Origin: CAZWVM01 sp964637705
Lineage (GTDB): Bacteria > UBA8481
Direction of reading: 5' to 3'
Assembly: GCA_964637705.1 (NCBI GenBank)
Contig: CAZWVM010000016.1
Span: 1 to 30,190 of the forward strand
DNA: 30,190 nucleotides
Shown piece by piece: positions 15,003 through 24,042 of this stretch; position 1 is the first letter of the stretch, and every line of letters begins with the position of its first letter. The position numbers and the translations under genes were made by a program. The notes below the pieces were generated by a model. That model saw only the letters and a program-made list of their open reading frames with translations. It did not search any database and was not told where the DNA came from.

Positions 15003-15487
15003 ACGATTCGAGAGCCATGGACGCGAACGGCGGACGGCTTCGCCAGCTCGTCACCTTCAAGCTGGGGTCCGAGGAATACGGCGTCGGCATCATGAGAGTG
15101 CAGGAGATCATCCGTTTCCAGGAAGTGACGCGGGTGCCGCAGATGCCGGCCTTCATCGAAGGCGTCATCAACCTGCGCGGCCGGGTCATTCCCGTCATCG
15201 ACCTGAGAAAGCGATTCGATCTGGGAGCGGCGGAGATCGGGGCGCAGACCCGGATCGTGGTGGTCAATGTCGAAGGGCGCGTGCTCGGCGTCGTCGTGGA
15301 CGCCGTCTCCGAGGTCCTGAGGGTATCGGAGGACCAGGTCGAGCCTCCTCCGACCGTCGTCTCCGGCATCGGCCACGATTACCTCGAAGGCGTCGGCAAG
15401 GTGCAGGGTCGGCTCATCATCCTCCTGAACCTCGACCGGATTCTCTCCGGAACGGAAAAACAAAAGCTCATGGAAGCGGGAAAGTAG
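14999..15487 (+). CDS. cheW: Chemotaxis coupling protein CheW
   Basis: 162 residues. CheW links chemoreceptors to the CheA kinase in the membrane array. Typical features: the beta strand LVTFKLGSEEYGV (17-29), the segment IMRVQEIIRFQEVTRVPQMP, then GVINLRGRVIPVIDLRKRF, the most conserved receptor and CheA-binding region, and the closing strand RLIILLNLDRILS. The ATG overlaps the STAS stop by four bases; a second ATG six codons later is possible. Followed after 9 bases by the first receptor gene. Confidence 0.97.
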   Translation: MNDSRAMDANGGRLRQLVTFKLGSEEYGVGIMRVQEIIRFQEVTRVPQMPAFIEGVINLRGRVIPVIDLRKRFDLGAAEIGAQTRIVVVNVEGRVLGVVVDAVSEVLRVSEDQVEPPPTVVSGIGHDYLEGVGKVQGRLIILLNLDRILSGTEKQKLMEAGK

Positions 15488-15496
15488 AGGATCGGC

Positions 15497-17095
15497 ATGA
15501 ACATCAGCGTGAAGGCGAAGTTGATCGGCGGGTTCCTGGCGGTGGCGGCCGTCACCGTCGGTGTCGGAGTCGCGGGTTACTGGGGCGCCTCGGAAATCAT
15601 GCGGGCGACGGACGAGATCGGAGACGTGCGTCTTCCGAGCGTCGAGGCGCTCCTCGTCATCAAGGACGCCCAGACCGAGATCATGAGCACCGAGTATGCG
15701 ATGCTCAATCCCTCCCTGACGGATGAGCAAAGGGCCGGGCAAAGGGATCGTTGCGCGGCCGCGCAGCAGAGGTATCGCGAAGCGTGGGCGAAGTACGAGC
15801 CGCTTCCCCAGACGGCCGAGGAGGCCGCCGCCTGGAAGGAATTCGTCCCGAGGTGGGAGACGTGGTTCAAGGATCACGAGGAGTTTCATCGCCTGAACGC
15901 GCTCCCGAAGACGCAGGCCGTCTGGGAGGAATTGAATCGCCACAACCGCGAAGTCGAAGTCCCCTCGTTCGAAGCCGCCGAGGAACTCCTCCACCGCCTC
16001 GTGAAGATCAACGAGGATGCGGCCTTCGCGGCGGCACGCGGGGCCGACCGGGCCGAGACGATCGCCGACCGGGTCATCGTCTTCGCCACCGGGATCGGCG
16101 TCCTGGTCGCCCTGGGCCTGGGTTTCCGGCTTTCGCGAGGCATCACGCGCGTCCTCGCCGAGGTGAAGCGCGCCGCGGCGCAGGTCGCGGACGGCGATCT
16201 GCGCGAGCGCGTCAATGTCGCGACGCGCGACGAGTTCGGCGACGTCGCCGACTCCCTCAACCGCATGGTGGAACAGACGTCTCTCGTCATCAGCCAGGTA
16301 CGATCGACCGCCGACCAATTGGCGGCCTCGGCGCAGGAGATCGCCTCCTCGTCGCAGAACGTCTCCTCGGGCGCCCAGAACGTCTCCCAGGGGGCCCAGA
16401 ACCAGTCGGCGACCGTCGAGGAGGTCAACGCCTCGGTCGAGCAGTTGAACACCTCCGTGGAGTCCGTGGCGAAGAACGCGCAGGAGGCGAACACGCTCGC
16501 CGAATCGACGACCCGCGAGGCGAACGAAGGCGGCCGGGCCGTCGCCGCCTCCGTCGAGGGCATGAAATCGATCAAGCGCTCGAGCGAGCAGATCGCCGAG
16601 ATCATCGGGGTCATCTCCGAGATCGCGGACCAGACCAACCTGCTCGCCTTGAATGCCGCCATCGAGGCGGCGCGGGCGGGCGAGCACGGGATGGGCTTCG
16701 CCGTCGTGGCCGACGAGGTGAGGAAGCTCGCCGAACGCGCCAGCCAGGCCGCCAAGGAGATCACGCACCTCATCAAGGAGTCGACGGGCCAGGTGAACGA
16801 CGGAGCCGCGCTCTCGGAGAAGGCCGGTGCCGCGCTCACACAGATCCTCTCCGGCATCGAGCGGACGGCGGCGGCGATCGGCGAGATCTCGGCGGCGACG
16901 GAGGAGCAGTCGGCGATGGCGGGCGAGGTCTCGAAGGCGATCGAGTCGGTCGCGGCGGTGACCACCGAGAACGCGGCCGCCGCGGAGGAGATGGCGTCCT
17001 CGTCCGAGGAGATGGCGGCGTCGGCGGAAGAGATGGCCTCTCAGGCGGAGCACCTCCGCCAGCTCGTGTCGCGTTTCCGGGTGGCCCTGGCTTGA
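15497..17095 (+). CDS. Methyl-accepting chemotaxis protein with periplasmic four-helix-bundle-type sensor
   Basis: 532 residues. TM1 about 9-29, a mostly helical external domain 30-190 of four-helix-bundle type, TM2 about 192-211, HAMP about 212-264, then a long coiled-coil signalling domain whose hairpin tip contains EIADQTNLLALNAAIEAARA (375-394). The adaptation helices are rich in Ala, Ser, Gln and Glu (EEMASSSEEMAASAEEM), fitting methylation by CheR and deamidation by CheD/CheB. There is no C-terminal CheR/CheB-tethering pentapeptide. Start ATG has GAGGA five bases upstream. The ligand is unknown. The signalling half is very similar to the next receptor at both protein and DNA level. Confidence 0.96.
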   Translation: MNISVKAKLIGGFLAVAAVTVGVGVAGYWGASEIMRATDEIGDVRLPSVEALLVIKDAQTEIMSTEYAMLNPSLTDEQRAGQRDRCAAAQQRYREAWAKYEPLPQTAEEAAAWKEFVPRWETWFKDHEEFHRLNALPKTQAVWEELNRHNREVEVPSFEAAEELLHRLVKINEDAAFAAARGADRAETIADRVIVFATGIGVLVALGLGFRLSRGITRVLAEVKRAAAQVADGDLRERVNVATRDEFGDVADSLNRMVEQTSLVISQVRSTADQLAASAQEIASSSQNVSSGAQNVSQGAQNQSATVEEVNASVEQLNTSVESVAKNAQEANTLAESTTREANEGGRAVAASVEGMKSIKRSSEQIAEIIGVISEIADQTNLLALNAAIEAARAGEHGMGFAVVADEVRKLAERASQAAKEITHLIKESTGQVNDGAALSEKAGAALTQILSGIERTAAAIGEISAATEEQSAMAGEVSKAIESVAAVTTENAAAAEEMASSSEEMAASAEEMASQAEHLRQLVSRFRVALA

Positions 17096-17126
17096 AGAAC
17101 CGCGATGCGGTGAAAGGGATGAAGCC

Positions 17127-19202
17127 GTGAAGATCTCGATCGGCATGCAACTGGCGGGCGTCATCGCCGCGATCATTCTCATGGGCGCCGCGGGCACGGT
17201 ATTCGGCTACACGCAGGTTTCGAGCTCCGCCCGCACCCTCGAGCAGATCGACGGCGAGACCGTACGGGCCCTGGGTCAGCTCGCGCGCATCGCCCCGGCG
17301 ACCGAGCGCGCCCGTCTGGCTCTCGTTCAGTATCTCTCCGCCACGACGCCGGGGGAGAAAAGCCGTTTCCGGACCCAGATCGACGAGAGCACCCGTGCGG
17401 CCGACGCGGCGCTCGCCGAGGCCCGGGCTTCGAACTATGCCCGCTTCGGGGCAAGCGACATGGACGAAGCTTTCGCGCGAATCGGGGAGAGCTGGAGCGC
17501 CTTCGTCAGGACTCGCGACAAGGAACTGATCCCCGCGGCCGACGCCGGAGACCTGGCGCGGGCCCGGGCGCTGGCCTTCGGAATCCAGGCGGAACGCTAC
17601 CGCGACTTTTCGGGCCGCCTCGACGCATTCGTGAGCGACGAGGTCGAGGAGAGCCGCATGCGCGCGACGCTCGTTGAGGCTGAATCGCGCCGCGCGCGAT
17701 GGACGGTTCTGGCCGCCCTCGTCGTCTCGATCGTGGTCGCCGTCGCCCTCGGCCTGCTCTTCACCCGCCGACTGAGCCGCCGCATCGCCGGTGTGGCCGG
17801 CGTCATCGAGCGCGCCGCCGCCGGGGACCTGACCGTTACGGCGGAGGAGCGTGGAGACGACGAGGTGACCCAGCTGGCCTCCGCCCTCAATCGCATGACC
17901 CGGGGCCTCGGCTCTCTCGTCGGCGGTATCCGCGCCTCCGCCGAGAAACTGGCGGCGCTCTCCGAGGAGATCGCCGCCTCCTCCCAGAACGTCTCCTCCG
18001 GCGCCCAGAACGTCTCCCAGGGCGCTCAGAACCAGTCGGCCACGGTCGAGGAGGTCAATGCCTCGGTCGAACAGTTGAACCTCTCGGTGGCGGAGGCGGC
18101 GCGGAATACGGAGGCGGCGCGGGGCATGGCCGCGATGGCCGTGATCGAGGCGGATGCCGGGGGCGCCGACGTTTCCTCCTCCGTCGAGAGCATGAAATCG
18201 ATCAAGCGCTCCAGCGAGCAGATCGCCGAGATCCTCGGCGTCATCTCCGAGATCGCCGACCAGACCAATCTCCTCGCCCTGAACGCCGCCATCGAGGCGG
18301 CCCGGGCCGGGGAACACGGCCGCGGCTTCGCCGTGGTTGCGGACGAGGTTCGCAAGCTCGCGGAGCGCTCTTCGCAGGCCACGCGCGAAATCGGCGCGCT
18401 CATCCACGAATCCACCGATCGCGTGAACGAAGGATCCCAGCTTTCGGAGAAATCGGGCGAAGTCCTCAGGCGCATCGTCATGACCGTCGAGGATACCACG
18501 CGCGTGGTCAACGAGATCGCCTCGTCGATGGCGGATCAATCGTCGCGCGCCGGCGAGGTCGCCCGGGCCATCGACGCGGTCGCCGCCGTGACCACCGAGA
18601 ACGCGGCGGCCGCCGAGGAGATGGCCGCGTCGTCCGAGGAGACCGCGGCGGCGGCGGAACAACTCTCGGTCCAGGCCGGTGCGCTCCTCGACCTGGTGCG
18701 ACGTTTCCGGCTGGACGACCGTCCCGCGCCGGAATCGAGCGACGTCGCCGGCCCGGGACACGCCGCGCTCCCGGTCCCGGCCGCCCACGCGGACGATCTC
18801 GTCCGCTGGGATCCCTCCACCATGGCGACCGGCGACGAGACGACCGACAAGCAGCACCAGGAACTCTTCCGTCTGATCCACGAGCTCTCCCTCGTCGATG
18901 CGACGCGCGACGAGGGCAAGAAGCGCATCGCCCAGATGCTCGATTACCTCAAGTCCTACGTCGTCCTTCACTTCGGTCAGGAGGAGGCGCTCATGGAACG
19001 GTCGGCGTGTCCGTCGGCCGAGCGGAACAAGAAGGCCCACGCAGCCTTCCTCGAGACCTTCCGCAAGCTCTCCCTTCGGGCGAAGAACGAGGGCATCACG
19101 CCCGGCTTCGTCGCGGACCTCCAGAAGCTCACCACCGCGTGGCTCAAGGAGCACATCTGCGGTATCGACGCCCAGCTCCGCATGAGCCTGAGGAAGTACT
19201 GA
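17127..19202 (+). CDS. Methyl-accepting chemotaxis protein with C-terminal hemerythrin domain (DcrH-like)
   Basis: 691 residues. TM1 about 8-28, helical external domain 30-190, TM2 about 192-212, HAMP 213-265, signalling domain with the same hairpin tip as the preceding receptor, then a linker and a C-terminal hemerythrin domain about 570-690. Hemerythrin ligand positions seen: His577 (DKQHQELF), His615 and Glu619 (HFGQEE), His638 (KKAHAAF), His676 and Asp681 (WLKEHICGID). The fourth usual ligand, the first His of HxxxH, is Asn634 (codon AAC at 19026). In known DcrH-type receptors this di-iron domain binds O2, so an aerotaxis or redox receptor is likely, but the altered site leaves oxygen binding open. 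GTG start with AAAGGG upstream; GTG chosen because the nearby ATG frame stops at once. Confidence 0.95.
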   Translation: MKISIGMQLAGVIAAIILMGAAGTVFGYTQVSSSARTLEQIDGETVRALGQLARIAPATERARLALVQYLSATTPGEKSRFRTQIDESTRAADAALAEARASNYARFGASDMDEAFARIGESWSAFVRTRDKELIPAADAGDLARARALAFGIQAERYRDFSGRLDAFVSDEVEESRMRATLVEAESRRARWTVLAALVVSIVVAVALGLLFTRRLSRRIAGVAGVIERAAAGDLTVTAEERGDDEVTQLASALNRMTRGLGSLVGGIRASAEKLAALSEEIAASSQNVSSGAQNVSQGAQNQSATVEEVNASVEQLNLSVAEAARNTEAARGMAAMAVIEADAGGADVSSSVESMKSIKRSSEQIAEILGVISEIADQTNLLALNAAIEAARAGEHGRGFAVVADEVRKLAERSSQATREIGALIHESTDRVNEGSQLSEKSGEVLRRIVMTVEDTTRVVNEIASSMADQSSRAGEVARAIDAVAAVTTENAAAAEEMAASSEETAAAAEQLSVQAGALLDLVRRFRLDDRPAPESSDVAGPGHAALPVPAAHADDLVRWDPSTMATGDETTDKQHQELFRLIHELSLVDATRDEGKKRIAQMLDYLKSYVVLHFGQEEALMERSACPSAERNKKAHAAFLETFRKLSLRAKNEGITPGFVADLQKLTTAWLKEHICGIDAQLRMSLRKY

Positions 19203-19207
19203 GGCGC

Positions 19208-20110
19208 ATGGCCGTGCCGTCCCCCGAGGTTCGACGCCACGCCGAGAGCGCCGGCAGGGCCGCTCCCTCCCTCGCCGGTCCTCCCCTCTCGGACGAGGAG
19301 TTCGTTCTCATCCGCGATCTCCTGTACCGAAAGGCCGGCATCCAGATGAAAGAGACGAAGAAGCTCCTCGTCCAGAACCGTCTCCGTCCGCGCCTCAAGG
19401 CCCTCGCGCTCCCCACCTTCGGCGACTACCATCGCCGCGTCCTTGACGACGAGAACGAATTGCAGGAATTCCTCGACGCGCTGACGACGAACGAGACCTT
19501 CTTCTTTCGCGAGGAGAAGCACTGGGACTTCCTGAAGGACATCATCATTCCCACGCTCGCGAAGCGAGCGTCCGGAGCCGCGCCGGCGCCGCGGTCCTTC
19601 TCCCTGTGGTCTGCCGCCTCCTCGACCGGCGAGGAACTCTACACCGCCGCCATCGTCCTCCTGGAGCACCTCCCGGACCCCGCATCGTGGAACCTCCGGC
19701 TCGTCGGGTCGGACATCAACCGCGAAGTCATCGAGCGGGCGCGCACGGCCGTCTACAAGCCCTACGCGGTGCGCTCGATGGAGCCGAGGCTGCTGAAGAA
19801 GTACTTCGACCGGTCGGTCGACGGCCGCGGCGGCGAAACGTTCCGGCTCAAGGACGCGGTGCGCCGCCTCTGCCGCTTCCAGGCCCACAACCTCAAGGAT
19901 CCCGCGCCCCTCGGGAACTTCGATCTCGTGATCTGCCGGAACGTCTTCATCTACTTCGACGCGCCCGCCAAGGAGCAGATCACGGCGCATCTCGTCGCCT
20001 CCTGCGCCCGCGGCGGACATCTTTTCTTCTCCCATACCGAATCGATGGTGCCCCGGTTGCCCGGCATGGTCGCCATTCGCCCGAGCATCTTCCAGGTGAC
20101 ACGCCCGTGA
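19208..20110 (+). CDS. cheR: Chemotaxis protein methyltransferase CheR
   Basis: 300 residues. CheR uses S-adenosylmethionine to methylate receptor glutamates during adaptation. The N-terminal helical domain (FVLIRDLLYRKAGI, LTTNETFFFRE) is followed by the SAM-binding core: WSAASSTGEELYT matches WSAxCSTGEEPYS, with Ser in place of Cys, then VGSDIN (acidic residue for the SAM ribose) and LVICRNVFIYFD. ATG at 19208 has GAGG close upstream, overlapping the end of the preceding gene region. Its stop overlaps the cheA start (GTGA). The two receptors next to it lack a tethering pentapeptide, so methylation is probably direct. Confidence 0.96.
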   Translation: MAVPSPEVRRHAESAGRAAPSLAGPPLSDEEFVLIRDLLYRKAGIQMKETKKLLVQNRLRPRLKALALPTFGDYHRRVLDDENELQEFLDALTTNETFFFREEKHWDFLKDIIIPTLAKRASGAAPAPRSFSLWSAASSTGEELYTAAIVLLEHLPDPASWNLRLVGSDINREVIERARTAVYKPYAVRSMEPRLLKKYFDRSVDGRGGETFRLKDAVRRLCRFQAHNLKDPAPLGNFDLVICRNVFIYFDAPAKEQITAHLVASCARGGHLFFSHTESMVPRLPGMVAIRPSIFQVTRP

Positions 20111-22923
20111 ACGCGACGGATCCGGGAACCCTCCGGGAATTCCTCGACGAGGCGGGCGAGCTGGTCGAGTCCCTGCAGGGCGGGCTTCTGCGGCTGGAGG
20201 CCGGAGGCGAGGTGGAACGCGGCGAAGTGCTCAACCAGCTCTTCCGGGCCGCCCACTCCCTGAAAGGCGCCTCCGGCATGGTCGGCTTGAAGAAGACCGC
20301 CGAACTGACTCACTCGCTGGAGGAGGTTCTCGACGCGATGAGGGCCGGCCGCCTCGCCCTTTCACCCGGCGCGATCGATGCCCTCTTCTCCGCCGTCGAC
20401 GTCCTCACGACGCTGGTCGCGGCGCTGGCGGGAGGCGAAGGCGAAGGCGTCGAGACGGCGTCGGTGCGACAGGCGCTCCTGGCCGTCATTCCGACCCGCC
20501 ACACCGCCCCCTCCTTCGTCTCCACCCTTCCCGTCTCCCCCGATGTCCGCGCCCTTCTCTCCGAAGCCGATGATCTCAACCTCTTCGTCGCGGAGCAGAC
20601 GGATCGGCGGATCCTCGAACTGCGCTTCCCCGGGGAGCTGAAACCGGAAGGATCGATCCGGAGACGGCTCGAGGATCTCTCCGAGATCCTGGCCCTTGTG
20701 GAGGCGGAGAAGCGGACCGTCGTTCTCGCGGCGACCCATCTCGACGATGCCCGGTTCCTCGAGTCCCTGGGAGTCTCCGATGTCGCATTGCGGGACTTGA
20801 GGAGGAACGAAGAGCCCGAAACGGCCGACCGGGCGCGATACCTCGATCTCTTCCTGGCGGAATCGGAGGAGGAGATCGAAGGTCTCGGCAAGGCGCTTCT
20901 CAAGCTCGAGGGCGAGGAACGAGGCGCGGCGGTTCACGAGGCCTTCCGATACGCCCACCGCCTGAAGGGAGGAGCCGCCGCGATGGGGTTTGCGAGCCTC
21001 TCCGGTCTCTGTCACCGGCTCGAGGATTCCCTCGCCGCCCTGCGCGACGCCGTTTCTCCGATCACCGACCGCGAGATCTCGAGGCTCCTGGAGGAATCGG
21101 ACGGCATCCGCGCGGCGCTGGGAAGGATTCGCGCGGGCGAGAAGGAGATCCCGTTCAGCCCCTCCACGGGGTCGGTGTTGCCGGAAGCGGGAAGGAATCC
21201 CTGGGACCTGACGGAGTTCGAGCGGACGGGAATCGAGGAGGCGAGAGAGGCGGGAGGGCGCATCCGTGACGTCGTCATCCGATTCGAGGAAGGAACGGTC
21301 GTCAGCGGAGTCCGCGCGGAGCTGGTCGTCTCGAACCTCGAGAATCACGGCCAGGTCCTCGCGGTGCGACCGACGCGTCGCGACCTGGTCGCCCTCAATC
21401 CGGCCTCTTTCCGACTCCTGCTCGTCACCGACGCCGACGGAGAGGATCTCCGCCGGGCCGCATCCGTCGACCAGGTCGCCGCCGTCGCGATCGACGATTT
21501 CCCCGGCCCGGAAGCATCACGGCCGCAGGACACCGCGGTCGAGGCGGCGCCGGCATCGAAGCCGTCCGCCGGAGAGACGCCGGCTCGGTCCACCGCCGGC
21601 CGGGAAATCGCGTCTGCCCGGAGCATCCGCGTGGACCTGGAGAAGCTCGACGCGCTCATGAACATGGCCGGGGAACTGGTGGTCGTCAAGGCGCGGTTCC
21701 AGCGACTCGCGGAGCAGATGGCCCTCGAATTGGACATGAAGGACCTGGTCTGGGCGATCGAGGATCTCGAGCAGCGCGCCCAGGCTTTGAGCGATGGAGG
21801 ACGGATGGCGGGCGCCATCGAGAAGATGGGCCAGCGCATCCGCGGCGTCTCGGCGACCCGGTCCCGTTTCGCTGAATTCGAAGCGTCGGCTCAACAGCTC
21901 TCCCGCGTCTCGTCCGCGATCCAGAACGGCGTCATGGCCGCCCGCATGCTGCCGGTCGGAAGCGTCTTCAACCGTTTTCCCCGCCTCGTCAGGGATCTCT
22001 CCCGCCAGTTCCAGAAGGAGGTCGTGCTGGAGATCGCGGGCGAGGAGACGGAACTGGACAAGCGCGTCATCGACGAACTCGGTGATCCCCTCACGCACCT
22101 CATCCGCAACTCTCTCGACCACGGCATCGAAACGCCCCAGGAGCGCGTGAAGGGCGGGAAGGCGGCCGGAGCCCGGCTCCGGCTCTCCGCGTATCGCGAG
22201 GGATCGCTCGTCTGCATCCGCGTCGAAGACGACGGGCGCGGAATCGACCGCGGCCGTGTGCTCGCGCGGGCGCGCGACCGGGGACTCCTGCCCGCCGAGG
22301 CGACTCCCGCCGATGCCGAGATCCTCGGCCTGATCTTTCTCCCCGGCTTCTCCACCGCCGAGAGGATCTCCGACGTCTCGGGACGCGGCGTCGGAATGGA
22401 CATCGTCAAGTCGCGGATCGAGGAGTTGAAGGGATCGATCGCGATCGAATCCCGCGAAGGTGAAGGCACGGCGGTCACGCTCAGAATCCCGTTGACCCTG
22501 ACGATTCTCAAGGCGCTGCTCGTCGAGGACGGCGGCGTCATGCTCGCCGTGCCCGTCGAGCAGATTTCCGAGATCGTGAAGCTCGGGGAGACGGACCTCA
22601 AGACCGTGGAGGGCCGACTCGTCACCGTCGTGCGCGGCAAGGTCATCCCCGTCCACGGCCTCTCTTCGTCCCTGGGGCTGGAGCACGCCGGGGCGCCCGG
22701 CCCCGGCTACGCGGTGATCGTGCAGACAAGAAGCGGTTCCATGGCCTGCCGGGTGAAGAGGCTGATCGGCGAGGAAGAGGTGGTGGTCAAGGCCCTGCCG
22801 GACGAGATGGCCCACGTCCAGGGCCTGACCGGCGCGACCATTCTCGGAGACGGTCGTATCGCTCTCATCGTGGACGCGGCGGGACACACGGCGCGACTCG
22901 GTGCCGGGGAGCGCCTCGCATGA
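20107..22923 (+). CDS. cheA: Chemotaxis histidine kinase CheA with two Hpt domains
   Basis: 938 residues from a GTG that overlaps the cheR stop. Hpt1 (1-110) has RAAHSLKGASGM with His50; Hpt2 (about 245-345) has RYAHRLKGGAAAM with His284. Each is a complete phospho-site, so two phosphotransfer domains are present where most CheA have one. Residues 375-465 resemble a P2-type regulator-docking domain. The dimerisation domain P3 (505-630) is longer than usual, with an extra stretch of about 40-50 residues between GELVVVK and the AARMLPV segment. The kinase domain has HLIRNSLDHG (N box), DDGRGID and GRGVGMDIV (G boxes), and the P5 CheW-like domain (about 796-938) binds CheW and receptors. Likely phospho-targets here are CheY, CheB and the receiver of the RsbW-like fusion. 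Confidence 0.97.
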   Translation: MNATDPGTLREFLDEAGELVESLQGGLLRLEAGGEVERGEVLNQLFRAAHSLKGASGMVGLKKTAELTHSLEEVLDAMRAGRLALSPGAIDALFSAVDVLTTLVAALAGGEGEGVETASVRQALLAVIPTRHTAPSFVSTLPVSPDVRALLSEADDLNLFVAEQTDRRILELRFPGELKPEGSIRRRLEDLSEILALVEAEKRTVVLAATHLDDARFLESLGVSDVALRDLRRNEEPETADRARYLDLFLAESEEEIEGLGKALLKLEGEERGAAVHEAFRYAHRLKGGAAAMGFASLSGLCHRLEDSLAALRDAVSPITDREISRLLEESDGIRAALGRIRAGEKEIPFSPSTGSVLPEAGRNPWDLTEFERTGIEEAREAGGRIRDVVIRFEEGTVVSGVRAELVVSNLENHGQVLAVRPTRRDLVALNPASFRLLLVTDADGEDLRRAASVDQVAAVAIDDFPGPEASRPQDTAVEAAPASKPSAGETPARSTAGREIASARSIRVDLEKLDALMNMAGELVVVKARFQRLAEQMALELDMKDLVWAIEDLEQRAQALSDGGRMAGAIEKMGQRIRGVSATRSRFAEFEASAQQLSRVSSAIQNGVMAARMLPVGSVFNRFPRLVRDLSRQFQKEVVLEIAGEETELDKRVIDELGDPLTHLIRNSLDHGIETPQERVKGGKAAGARLRLSAYREGSLVCIRVEDDGRGIDRGRVLARARDRGLLPAEATPADAEILGLIFLPGFSTAERISDVSGRGVGMDIVKSRIEELKGSIAIESREGEGTAVTLRIPLTLTILKALLVEDGGVMLAVPVEQISEIVKLGETDLKTVEGRLVTVVRGKVIPVHGLSSSLGLEHAGAPGPGYAVIVQTRSGSMACRVKRLIGEEEVVVKALPDEMAHVQGLTGATILGDGRIALIVDAAGHTARLGAGERLA

Positions 22924-23561
22924 GCGTCCCTCGTTCGATCGGTCCCGCCTCCCTGCGCACCCTGAGGCTTCTCGCGGAGAGCGGCGCCACGAGGGCCGCG
23001 GCGGCCCTCGCGAAGTGGTCGAACGCGCGGATCGGCCTGACCGTGACGCGCGTCAGCGCCGTCCCCGTCTCCGACGTCCCCTCCTTCGTCGGCGGAAGCG
23101 AGGTGCTTCTCGTGGGGCTTTTGATGAGGATCACGGGAGAACTCGACGGCAATCTCCTCGTCGCCTTCCCGGAGGACGCGGCCCAGCGCCTCATCGCGCT
23201 CCTGACCGGAAAAGCCCCGGCGGACGCGGAAGCGTGGACGCCCCTGGACCGTTCGGCGGTCGAGGAGACGGCGAACATCGTCGGGAACGCCTTCTTCTCC
23301 GCTCTCGTCTCGGCCGTCGAGCTCTCGGCGCGGCCCGGCGCTCCTCATTTCGCGCACGACATGGCCGGCGCGATCCTCGAGGAGGTTCTCATGGAGCAGG
23401 CCGAGGTCTCCGACCAGGTGCTCCTGATGGAGATTTCTCTTTCGCGCGGGGACTACGCGGAGGCAGGTCTCGGGGCCTGCCACATCTTCCTGCTTCCGGC
23501 GCCGGCCTCGCAGGAGAAGATCCTGGCCCAGCTGGGCCTGGTGGAACATGGGACGTCATGA
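22920..23561 (+). CDS. cheC: CheC-type CheY-P phosphatase / adaptation protein
   Basis: 213 residues, the size of CheC. The family dephosphorylates CheY-P through helices with (D/S)x3Ex2N. The second such helix is intact: Ser112, Glu116, Asn119 (SAVEETANIVGNAF). In the first, where a Glu and Asn would be expected, the sequence is LRLLAESGATRAA (16-28), so this site seems degenerate, which leaves one active centre. CheC often forms a complex with CheD, and cheD follows directly with a 14-base overlap. The ATG overlaps the cheA stop (ATGA). A CheX- or FliY-like assignment is less likely because of length and neighbour. Confidence 0.88.
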   Translation: MSVPRSIGPASLRTLRLLAESGATRAAAALAKWSNARIGLTVTRVSAVPVSDVPSFVGGSEVLLVGLLMRITGELDGNLLVAFPEDAAQRLIALLTGKAPADAEAWTPLDRSAVEETANIVGNAFFSALVSAVELSARPGAPHFAHDMAGAILEEVLMEQAEVSDQVLLMEISLSRGDYAEAGLGACHIFLLPAPASQEKILAQLGLVEHGTS

Positions 23562-24042
23562 CGAGGGCAGCGCGCTCGTGCCGGTCGGCATCGGCGAGAT
23601 CGCGGTCGCTCGTCCCCCCGAGCGACTCTATACCGTCCTGGGCTCCTGCGTCGGCGTCCTCGTCCATGAGCCGCGCTCGCGTGTCGGCGGCATCGCCCAC
23701 ATCATGCTGCCCTCGGGCGGTGGAAACGGCGCGATGCCCGGCAAGTACGCCGACACGGGAGTCCCTGAACTCGTGAGGCGCGTGCGCGAGGCGGCCGGCG
23801 GAGCGCGTCACCTGACCGTGAAGATCGCCGGCGGAGCGAACATGTTCGCCCGCGTCACCGGCGAGGGAGGCCTCAAGATCGGGGCCCGGAACGAGCAGGC
23901 GGTCGGGGAAGCGCTCGAGAGGCTGGGCCTGCGCATCGCGGCGCGCGACGTGGGCGGGGCGAAGGGCCGCAAGGTGATTCTGGATACCGCGACCGGGAAC
24001 GTGATCGTTTCGACGCTCGAAGGCGAGGGTCGGCCGCTGTGA
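23548..24042 (+). CDS. cheD: Chemoreceptor glutamine deamidase CheD
   Basis: 164 residues. CheD deamidates receptor glutamines to glutamates and interacts with CheC. The catalytic Cys34 is in LGSCVGV and His51 in GGIAHIMLP; a Thr at 29 stands near the position of the third catalytic residue, and GKYADTG (65-71) is the conserved substrate-side segment. IGARN (about 111-115) is another family hallmark. The start is inside the 3' end of cheC (14-base overlap), so the two are translated together. It is followed by 121 non-coding bases, an unusually long gap for this operon. Confidence 0.95.
   Translation: MGRHDEGSALVPVGIGEIAVARPPERLYTVLGSCVGVLVHEPRSRVGGIAHIMLPSGGGNGAMPGKYADTGVPELVRRVREAAGGARHLTVKIAGGANMFARVTGEGGLKIGARNEQAVGEALERLGLRIAARDVGGAKGRKVILDTATGNVIVSTLEGEGRPL

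Noticed and set aside
14783..19154. Very long minus-strand open frames (about 770-800 codons) opposite the two receptor genes.
   Set aside because: They mirror the coiled-coil receptor coding in GC-rich DNA, are low-complexity (Arg, Gly, Asp, Leu-rich), have no recognisable domain and no ribosome binding site; the plus-strand receptors explain the region.
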